The translations under genes were made by a program, and so were the position numbers. The notes below the pieces were generated by a model that saw nothing but the letters and a program-made list of their open reading frames with translations, had not been told where the DNA came from and did no database searches. From CAZSBB01 sp964605235 (GTDB lineage Bacteria > Planctomycetota > Phycisphaerae > Phycisphaerales > Phycisphaeraceae), in contig CAZSBB010000069.1 in the NCBI GenBank assembly GCA_964605235.1, positions 1-12,249 on the forward strand: a stretch of 12,249 nt of DNA, written 5' to 3'. Shown here piece after piece: positions 5,978 to 11,052 of the stretch. Within the stretch, counting starts at the first letter, position 1; every line of letters begins with the position of its first letter.

Positions 5978-6809
5978 CTCCCCGCCGCGCGGCATGCTGG
6001 CGCGCCTGGACGCCTGGATGGCGGACCATCCGTGGCATCCGCGCCTGGTTCCCTTCATCGTGTATGTGGCGCTGCTGCTGCCCATCGACCTGGCGCGCGA
6101 CTATGCGCTGTGGTCCTACCCGCTGCTGTATGTGCTCCAGTGCGGGCTGACGCTCGGGCTGCTGTGGCGCTACCGTCGGCTGTTGCCCGAGCTCAACGGG
6201 CGCTTCCACTGGCTGGCGCTGCCGGTCGGCGCGGGCGTGTGCGCCGCGTGGATCATCTTGGGGCAAGCCAGCGAAACGCTGCTGGAACTGGGCGACCCGA
6301 ACCCCGCCCTGCCGCACTACTTCGCCCGGATGGAACCGCCGCTGCGCGCTTTGTCGCTGGGCCTGCGCCTGCTGGGCATGAGCATCGTGGTGCCGCTCTT
6401 TGAAGAACTGTTCGTGCGCTCGCTGCTGCTGCGCAGCCTGCAATATCCCCGGCGGGTGGCGGTGGGCCTGATGCAGCTGTTGGAAGAAGTGCCGCTGCTG
6501 GGGGACTGGCTGCTGCACACGCCGCTGGCGCAGCGCGCCGATCACCACGAGCGCGTGTTCGAGTACGAATTCAACCGCACCGAGCTGGGCCAGCTCACAT
6601 GGTTCGGCGTGCTGGCGTCGACGGTGGTGTTTGCGCTGCATCACGTACCGCGCGACTGGGCGGGCTCGCTGGTGTGCGGGGTGGCGTACTGCCTGTTGCT
6701 GGCGGCGACGCGCCGGCGCGGGCTGGGGCCGGTGGTCTGGGCGCATGGCATTACCAACGCCCTGCTCTGGGGGTACTGCGTGTACACCGGGGACTGGCGG
6801 TTCCTGTGA
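5946..6809 (+). CDS. CAAX-type (CPBP) intramembrane metalloprotease, exosortase-associated type
   Basis: A 287-residue polytopic membrane protein. Hydrophobic segments lie near 35-50, 55-75, 88-106, 135-152, 217-233 and 240-254. All three CPBP motifs are present: EELFVR at 153-158, F229 with H233 (FALHH) and HGITN at 267-271, which supply the Glu and His residues that hold the catalytic metal in Rce1-like proteases. The ending (WAHGITNALLWGYCVYTGDW) matches the 'CAAX prenyl protease-related' family often linked to exosortase/PEP-CTERM systems. Between motifs 1 and 2 lies a long charged loop (about 167-215), which may be partly an insertion. ATG 5946 is inside the DUF1961 gene; later in-frame ATGs at 5967 and 5994 are alternatives. 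No exosortase or PEP-CTERM protein is visible in the window. Confidence 0.88.
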   Translation: MTHEFHGMPGDSPPRGMLARLDAWMADHPWHPRLVPFIVYVALLLPIDLARDYALWSYPLLYVLQCGLTLGLLWRYRRLLPELNGRFHWLALPVGAGVCAAWIILGQASETLLELGDPNPALPHYFARMEPPLRALSLGLRLLGMSIVVPLFEELFVRSLLLRSLQYPRRVAVGLMQLLEEVPLLGDWLLHTPLAQRADHHERVFEYEFNRTELGQLTWFGVLASTVVFALHHVPRDWAGSLVCGVAYCLLLAATRRRGLGPVVWAHGITNALLWGYCVYTGDWRFL

Positions 6810-6892
6810 GCGCCGATTTTCCGCCGCCCGCTGCAACTCCCGCCCGCCGGCGGGGTAAGCCTCAGTGAAGCTCGAATCAGAGCATCTGCGCG

Positions 6893-6970
6893 GCCGGTTC
6901 GGCGCGGAGCCTCAACGCTCCGCCACCCCATGAACCGGCAGCGCCGGCGCTCGGTGCGCTCCGGCTGCCG
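6893..6970. other. Two overlapping, mutually exclusive stem-loops upstream of the HPF gene
   Basis: GCCGGTTC (6893-6900) pairs perfectly with GAACCGGC (6932-6939), enclosing an inner 7-bp stem GCGGAGC/GCTCCGC (6904-6910 with 6917-6923). A second hairpin, CGGCAG(CG)CCGG at 6936-6947 with CCGGCTGCCG at 6961-6970, reuses bases 6936-6939, so both cannot form fully at once. No T-tract follows. It lies between the protease stop and the HPF promoter candidate and may be a transcript-end structure, a further palindromic repeat, or an attenuator-like switch. Confidence 0.45.
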
Positions 6971-6977
6971 CCTGGCG

Positions 6978-7006
6978 TTGACCCGCCGGCGCGGTGCAAG
7001 TGCTAT
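6978..7006 (+). promoter_or_regulatory. Candidate promoter of the HPF gene
   Basis: TTGACC (6978-6983, five of six to TTGACA) and TGCTAT (7001-7006, three of six to TATAAT) are separated by 17 bases. Transcription would begin near 7013 and include the Shine-Dalgarno site at 7017-7022. Confidence 0.42.
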
Positions 7007-7016
7007 CCCTTTTCGC

Positions 7017-7022
7017 AAGGAG
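7017..7022 (+). promoter_or_regulatory. Strong Shine-Dalgarno site fixing the HPF start
   Basis: AAGGAG is followed after 7 bases by ATG 7030. Upstream in-frame starts would place extra codons before a strong site and add residues foreign to the family. Confidence 0.7.
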
Positions 7023-7029
7023 CCGCTTC

Positions 7030-7350
7030 ATGCAGATCGACATCGTCAGCAACGGATTTGACCTCACCGCCGCTCTGCGCGAGTTCGTCGACCGCCGACT
7101 GACCGCCGCCCTCGACCAGCACAGTAACCACGTGCGGCGCGTGCAGGTCCGGTTGGAAGACGTCAACGGACCCCGCGGCGGTGTGGACAAACGCTGCGCC
7201 GTGATCGTCCATCTGCTCCAGCGCTCGGCGGCGCGCGTGCAGACCAAACGCGCCGACCTCTACGACGCCATCACCGACACCGCGCACAAACTGCGGGAAA
7301 TCGTGGGCCGACGCATCGAGCGCCGCCAGGAACGACAACGCGGCCGGTGA
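7030..7350 (+). CDS. HPF/RaiA-family ribosome-associated protein (short form)
   Basis: A 106-residue protein starting MQIDIVSNGFDLTAALREFV, with the beta-alpha-beta-beta-beta-alpha layout of hibernation promoting factors: a helix at 12-29, strands near 34-45 and 55-66, and a C-terminal helix at 74-105 ending in a basic tail. The central VRLEDVNGPRGGVDKRC (40-56) is typical of a short HPF-like subgroup rather than E. coli Hpf itself. The long-form dimerisation domain is absent. HPF proteins bind the 30S decoding region in slow growth; for this subgroup that role is inferred. It has its own likely promoter and a strong Shine-Dalgarno. Its stop is 12 bases from that of the converging methyltransferase gene, with no visible terminator between them. 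Confidence 0.88.
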   Translation: MQIDIVSNGFDLTAALREFVDRRLTAALDQHSNHVRRVQVRLEDVNGPRGGVDKRCAVIVHLLQRSAARVQTKRADLYDAITDTAHKLREIVGRRIERRQERQRGR

Positions 7351-7362
7351 AGGTGACTCACT

Positions 7363-8187
7363 TCAGCGCCGCCCCACCACATACGCCACCCAGTCATGCC
7401 GCGCCGGCAGCTTTCGCTGTGGGCGGTACACCCCGTCACTTCGGCCGCGCATGGCGTCATAACTGTCGCACCAGACTTCCGCGCTGCGGTAGCCCGCTTC
7501 GTGCAGCAGTTCGCGCAGCTCGGGCAAGGTCCACAGCCGCCAGTCGTAGCGGAATGCGCTCGCCCAGCGCTGACGTCCCGGCAGGTCGAAGTGGATGCGG
7601 CAATCGGTGCGCCGGGTCAGCGCGTCAAAGCTGCGCTGCTCCCACAGATAGGTGAACGTCGGCAGCGCGCCATCCATCGGCTGCACCCGTCGCCGCTGCG
7701 TGCTCACCTGCTCAGCGCCCGGGCCCCCGTAGACGTCCAGCACCAGCACGCCGCCGGCGCGCAGGCGCGCCCGGCTGCGGCGGAAGTAGTCCAACAGCTC
7801 CGCGCGGGTGTGCAGCCCCAGCACGCTGAAGTTGAGCGCTGCAATCACATCGCAACGCTGCGTGTCGGTGCTGCGCACATCGCCATGATGGAAGCGCACC
7901 TGTTCGCTGGCGCAGCCCAGTTCCTGTTGCGTTTGCCGCGCTGCCCAGCGCAGGGTCGGCTGGTGCAACTCCACCGCATCGGCGCTGCGTTCAGGATCAA
8001 GCTGCACCCACGCGATGCTGACCGCAGCCCCGCCGGCAAAGTCTTCCCGCAGCACCCGGGGCGCCTGGCGTCCGTGCCCGCCATGAACCCGCTGCAGGAA
8101 CGCCACCTCCGCCAGCGGGTGCTGCACGGCATGCCGGTACAGCTCCAGCCGATGGGGACGCGCAGCCTGGGATGGTGTCGCAGCCAT
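7363..8187 (-). CDS. Class I SAM-dependent methyltransferase
   Basis: A 274-residue cytosolic protein with a Rossmann-type methyltransferase core: motif I VLREDFAGGAAV (45-56), an acidic residue in AVELHQ (71-76) for the SAM ribose, HGDV (101-104), DVIAALNFSVLGLH (113-126) and LRAGGVLVLDVYGG (142-155). The LREDF-type motif I occurs in a family usually reading REDFCGTA, as I recall; here it is AGGA. The substrate is unknown. ATG 8187 is preferred over the in-frame ATG 8205 because a TACCAT -10-like box sits between them, exactly 6 bases before 8187, suggesting a leaderless mRNA. The gene converges on the HPF gene and diverges from the ABC operon. Confidence 0.83.
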   Translation of the reverse strand: MAATPSQAARPHRLELYRHAVQHPLAEVAFLQRVHGGHGRQAPRVLREDFAGGAAVSIAWVQLDPERSADAVELHQPTLRWAARQTQQELGCASEQVRFHHGDVRSTDTQRCDVIAALNFSVLGLHTRAELLDYFRRSRARLRAGGVLVLDVYGGPGAEQVSTQRRRVQPMDGALPTFTYLWEQRSFDALTRRTDCRIHFDLPGRQRWASAFRYDWRLWTLPELRELLHEAGYRSAEVWCDSYDAMRGRSDGVYRPQRKLPARHDWVAYVVGRR

Positions 8188-8193
8188 GGCGGG

Positions 8194-8199
8194 ATGGTA
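8194..8199 (-). promoter_or_regulatory. -10 box of a probable leaderless promoter (methyltransferase)
   Basis: TACCAT on the minus strand ends 6 bases before ATG 8187, the same hexamer and spacing as before the GGQ-protein gene. No Shine-Dalgarno is present. No convincing -35 is seen. Confidence 0.5.
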
Positions 8200-8226
8200 C
8201 TGCATGTGGGTCGCGCGGCGGCTCGT

Positions 8227-8282
8227 AAAAAAGGGGATAAGTACATTTATTGCACGCGATAAATGTACTTATCCCCTTTTTT
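8227..8282. repeat. Perfect palindrome, 24-bp arms and 8-base loop
   Basis: The arm at 8227-8250 (A6, then GGGGATAAGTACATTTAT) is exactly complementary to 8259-8282, with loop TGCACGCG. The stem is far richer in A/T than the surrounding DNA. It lies between two divergent genes, so it is not a terminator for either in spite of its T-run. The AAAAGGGGA...TCCCCTTTT form resembles intergenic hairpins associated with REP-associated tyrosine transposases (recollection). Zero mismatches suggest recent insertion or active upkeep. Its right end abuts the ABC promoter region and could supply upstream promoter bases. Confidence 0.9.
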
Positions 8283-8301
8283 TATCTCCGCCCGCTTCGC
8301 C

Positions 8302-8307
8302 TACAAT
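8302..8307 (+). promoter_or_regulatory. -10 box of a probable leaderless or near-leaderless promoter (ABC operon)
   Basis: TACAAT lies 9 bases before ATG 8317, giving an expected leader of only a few bases. The -35 position falls on the T-rich right end of the 8227-8282 palindrome and is a poor match. No Shine-Dalgarno precedes the ATG. Confidence 0.48.
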
Positions 8308-8316
8308 CGTCGCACC

Positions 8317-9105
8317 ATGCCCACCGCCACCGCCGCCGCTGCTGAACCCGCTGCCGCTCTGGGCATCACCCTGCGCCAGGTCAGCAAGGACTTCGGGCCG
8401 ACGGTGCAGGCGGTCGCGCCGCTTGACCTCACCATCGACGCCGGCGATTTCGTCGCCCTGCTGGGGCCCTCCGGCTGCGGCAAGAGCACGCTGCTCCGGC
8501 TGATCGCCAACCTTGACCAGCCCACCACCGGCCGCGTGGAATTGCAAGGACACACGGGCGGCCGGCTGCCGATTGCATACGTTTTTCAGGACGCGCATTT
8601 GCTGCCGTGGCGCAATTTGCTGGGCAACGTGACGCTGCCCCTGGAGCTGATGGGCGTGGGCCGCGCCGAGCGTGAAGCCGCGGCCCGGCAGGCGATCGAG
8701 CAGGTGGGTTTGCTTGAAGCAATCAAACGCTATCCCGCCCAGCTCTCCGGCGGCATGCGCATGCGGGTGTCGCTGGCGCGGGCGCTGGTGACCCGGCCGC
8801 GCCTGCTGCTGCTCGATGAACCCTTCGCGGCACTGGATGAAATCACCCGGCAGGAACTCGACGAAGCGCTGCGCGCCCTGTGGCTGGAGCGGCGGATGAC
8901 GGTGGTGTTCGTCACCCACGCGCTGGCGGAGGCGGCCTTCCTCGCCCGGCGCGCGGTGGTGCTGTCGCGGCGGCCGGCGCGGGTGATGGCGGATCATGTG
9001 CTGGAATTGCCCGAGCAGCGCGACGGGGCCTTGCGCACCAGCGCTGCTTTTGCCGCCCAGGCGCGGGTGTTGTACGACGCGCTGCATGCCGGGGGGGTGC
9101 TGTGA
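8317..9105 (+). CDS. ABC importer ATPase, NitT/TauT/thiamine-precursor class
   Basis: A 262-residue cytoplasmic ATP-binding subunit. Walker A GPSGCGKST is at 50-58, the Q-loop Gln at 91 (VFQDAHLLPW), the ABC signature LSGGM at 143-147, Walker B LLLLDEP at 163-169, the D-loop AALD at 171-174 and the switch His at 201. The Q-loop context VFQ-x-x-x-LLPW is typical of SsuB/TauB/ThiZ-type ATPases. An upstream in-frame ATG (8263) lies inside the palindrome arm and would add 18 unrelated residues; ATG 8317 with TACAAT 9 bases before it is preferred. The TGA shares its A with the permease ATG, so the two are translationally coupled. It energises import together with the next two genes. Confidence 0.93.
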   Translation: MPTATAAAAEPAAALGITLRQVSKDFGPTVQAVAPLDLTIDAGDFVALLGPSGCGKSTLLRLIANLDQPTTGRVELQGHTGGRLPIAYVFQDAHLLPWRNLLGNVTLPLELMGVGRAEREAAARQAIEQVGLLEAIKRYPAQLSGGMRMRVSLARALVTRPRLLLLDEPFAALDEITRQELDEALRALWLERRMTVVFVTHALAEAAFLARRAVVLSRRPARVMADHVLELPEQRDGALRTSAAFAAQARVLYDALHAGGVL

Positions 9106-9866
9106 TGTCCAGTCGCGCGCGCAGCGTGTTGGGGCCGCCGCTGCTGGTGTTCGTGGCGTCCATGGTGCTGGCGGAAGCCGCGGTGCGCGTGGGCGGCGTG
9201 CCGTTGTGGTTGCTGCCCCCGCCGAGCAAGGTGCTCATGGCGCTGTGGCAGGAGCGGGCGACCATGGGCAAAGCCGTGGGCGGCACCGCGCTGGCGGCGC
9301 TGCTGGGTTTCGCCCTGAGCGCTGCAGTGGGTATGGGCATCGCGATTGTGCTGTCGACCGGGCGGTGGGTGCAGCGGGCGTTTTATCCCTATGCGATTTT
9401 TTTCCAGACCGTGCCGATCATCGCCATCGCGCCGCTGCTGGTGATCTGGTTGGGTTACGGCCTGCGCACCATCGTGGCTGCGGCGTTCATCGTCAGCGTG
9501 TTTCCGGTGATCGCCAACACGCTCGCCGGCCTGCTCGCAGCCGATCCCGCGCTGCGCGACCTGTTCCGGCTGTACGGGGCGGGACGCTGGGCGACGCTGT
9601 GGAAGCTCAAGTTCCCCGGCGCGCTGCCGCAAGTGATGACCGGCCTGCGCATCGCGGCGGGATTGGCGGTGATCGGCGCCATCGTGGGCGAGTTCTTTGC
9701 CGGCGGGGGCCTGGGCATCGCCATGCAGATCGCCATCCGCGAACAGCGCAGCGACATGGTCTTCGCCCTCGTGCTGCTGGGCGCCTTGCTGGGGCTGGCG
9801 ATGTTCGGCCTGGTCAACCTCGCCAGCTTTCTGTGCCTGCGGCATTGGCATGCGTCGCAGCGGTGA
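9105..9866 (+). CDS. ABC importer permease, SsuC/TauC/ThiX-like
   Basis: A 253-residue inner-membrane protein with about six hydrophobic segments (near 10-27, 60-84, 96-118, 121-143, 180-200 and 218-244). The LLPPPSKVLMAL start region (37-47) and the cytoplasmic EAA-type loop LYGAGRWATLWKLKFPGALPQVMTGLR's key residues (156-182, with G158 and the KFP turn near 169-171) are those of binding-protein-dependent permeases of this class. It starts at ATG 9105, overlapping the ATPase stop by one base (TGATG), so no separate ribosome site is needed. After its stop comes a 146-base gap that contains repeat copy B before the binding-protein gene. Confidence 0.93.
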   Translation: MSSRARSVLGPPLLVFVASMVLAEAAVRVGGVPLWLLPPPSKVLMALWQERATMGKAVGGTALAALLGFALSAAVGMGIAIVLSTGRWVQRAFYPYAIFFQTVPIIAIAPLLVIWLGYGLRTIVAAAFIVSVFPVIANTLAGLLAADPALRDLFRLYGAGRWATLWKLKFPGALPQVMTGLRIAAGLAVIGAIVGEFFAGGGLGIAMQIAIREQRSDMVFALVLLGALLGLAMFGLVNLASFLCLRHWHASQR

Positions 9867-9891
9867 GGGCTGCTACCATGTGCCTGCGGAA

Positions 9892-9978
9892 ACGAGCCCC
9901 GCGCGTCAGCAAGGGGTTGCGGCGCAGCCGCAGTCTTCAGCGCCATGAGGCCACCCCTCCCTCACGGTCGGGGCTCGT
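9892..9978 (+). repeat. 87-bp palindromic repeat, copy B, inside the ABC operon
   Basis: Same length, orientation and ends as copy A (5095-5181), with one difference in the first 30 bases, none in the last 26, and a different centre. It lies between the permease stop (26 bases before) and the binding-protein start (34 bases after). The transcript can fold it into a long hairpin. The frame in phase with the binding protein is open through the element, so automated start calls may extend the protein wrongly. A TACCAT hexamer at 9874-9879 just before it could be an internal promoter (weak). Confidence 0.85.
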
Positions 9979-10001
9979 TCAGCCAAGCTCCGAAGTTCTC
10001 G

Positions 10002-10007
10002 AAAGGA
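10002..10007 (+). promoter_or_regulatory. Shine-Dalgarno site fixing the binding-protein start
   Basis: AAAGGA is followed after 5 bases by ATG 10013, which begins an evident lipoprotein signal peptide. This rules against the longer in-frame starts upstream. Confidence 0.7.
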
Positions 10008-10012
10008 TCGCC

Positions 10013-10987
10013 ATGCTGCGTTCGCTGACTTTGCTGCTGCTGTTGTCGTTGCTGTTGCCCATAGCGGGTTGCTCGGACCAGAGCGCTCCGCACAGCGCCG
10101 AGGGATTGACCAAAGTGAAGCTGGCGCTCAACTGGGTGCCCGAGCCGGAGTTCGGCGGGTTCTATGCGGCGCAGCCCAAGCTGTACGAGGAAAACGGCCT
10201 GGCGGTGGAAATCCTTCCGGGGGGAGCCGGCACGCCGACCGTGCAGATGGTCGGCGCGGGACAGGTTCAGTTCGGCATCGCCTCGGCGGATGAAGTGCTC
10301 ATCGCCCGGGCGCGTGGCGTGGACCTCGTCGCGCTGTTCGCGGTGTATCAGGATTGCCCCCAGGGCATCATGGTCCACGAAAGCCGCGGCTTCAAAAAGC
10401 TGGCGGATGTGTTCGCATCCGAGGGCACGCTGGCGCTGGAGCTGGGGCTGCCGTATGGCAAGTTTCTCAAGAACAAATACAACCTCGACAAGGTGAAAAT
10501 CGTGCCGTACGCCGGCGGGGTGGCGCAGTTCCTGAGCGACCCGAACATGGGCCAGCAGTGCTTCATCTTCTCCGAACCGATTGCCGCGAAGCGCCAGGGC
10601 GCTCACCCCAAGGTCTTCCTGATCGCCGAGTCCGGCTACAACCCGTACACCGCCGTGGTGGTGACGCGCGGCGACTACCTGCGCGAGCACCGCGCGACCT
10701 GCGCCGCCATGGTCAAAGCCGTGCGCGCCGGCTGGCAGCAATACTTAGCTGATCCCGCCCCGGCGAATCAGGTCATGGGCGAGCTCAACCAGCTGATGGA
10801 CGCCGAGACTTTCGCGCTGGCGGCGGCCGCGCAGCAGCCGTTGATCGAAAACGCCTACACGCAGGAGCATGGCCTGGGCGTGATGACCGCCGACCGCTGG
10901 GCGGAACTGGGCCGGCAACTGGTCAAGCTGGGCGTGATTGAAAAAGCCGCCGCGCCGGGGGAGTGCTTTGTGGACCTGGGTGACTGA
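10013..10987 (+). CDS. ABC importer substrate-binding lipoprotein, NMT1/THI5 (ThiY-like) family
   Basis: A 324-residue secreted lipoprotein. Residues 1-20 are a Leu-rich signal ending in the lipobox IAGC, so Cys20 would be lipidated. The mature part follows the NMT1/THI5-like fold: KLALNWVPEPEFGGFYAA (36-53), LPGGAGTPTVQMVGAG (68-83), FGIASADEVL (87-96), then PQGIM (116-120), PYGKFLKNKY (147-156), VPYAGGVAQFL (164-174), SEPIAAKRQGAHPK (187-200) and NPYTAVVV (210-217). The LNWVPEPEFGGFYAA region is that of binding proteins for thiamine pyrimidine precursors; nitrate/taurine-like ligands are less likely. No eukaryotic-THI5 CCCFC motif is seen, so it is a transporter part rather than an enzyme. 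Ligand is inferred only. It completes the importer with the two genes upstream. Confidence 0.9.
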   Translation: MLRSLTLLLLLSLLLPIAGCSDQSAPHSAEGLTKVKLALNWVPEPEFGGFYAAQPKLYEENGLAVEILPGGAGTPTVQMVGAGQVQFGIASADEVLIARARGVDLVALFAVYQDCPQGIMVHESRGFKKLADVFASEGTLALELGLPYGKFLKNKYNLDKVKIVPYAGGVAQFLSDPNMGQQCFIFSEPIAAKRQGAHPKVFLIAESGYNPYTAVVVTRGDYLREHRATCAAMVKAVRAGWQQYLADPAPANQVMGELNQLMDAETFALAAAAQQPLIENAYTQEHGLGVMTADRWAELGRQLVKLGVIEKAAAPGECFVDLGD

Positions 10988-11052
10988 GGCAGAGAAACGG
11001 CGCGCCGCTGCTCCGGGTGGCGCCAGCGGACGCCAATGGGCACGTGGCGTGC

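Noticed and set aside
7351..7362. Bidirectional terminator between the converging HPF and methyltransferase genes
   Set aside because: Only 12 bases separate the stops and no inverted repeat or T-tract is present.
8227..8282. Intrinsic terminator
   Set aside because: The hairpin plus T-run looks like one on both strands, but both flanking genes begin here and none ends, so there is no transcript to terminate.
8188..8316. TPP riboswitch upstream of the ABC operon
   Set aside because: The conserved thi-box elements (CTGAGA and the ACCTGATCTGG-type segment) are absent, and the predicted leader is only a few bases.
10988..11052. Terminator between the binding-protein and glycosyltransferase genes
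   Set aside because: CCGCTG and CAGCGG could pair, but the stem is short, the loop is long and there is no T-tract; I see nothing decisive in these 65 bases.
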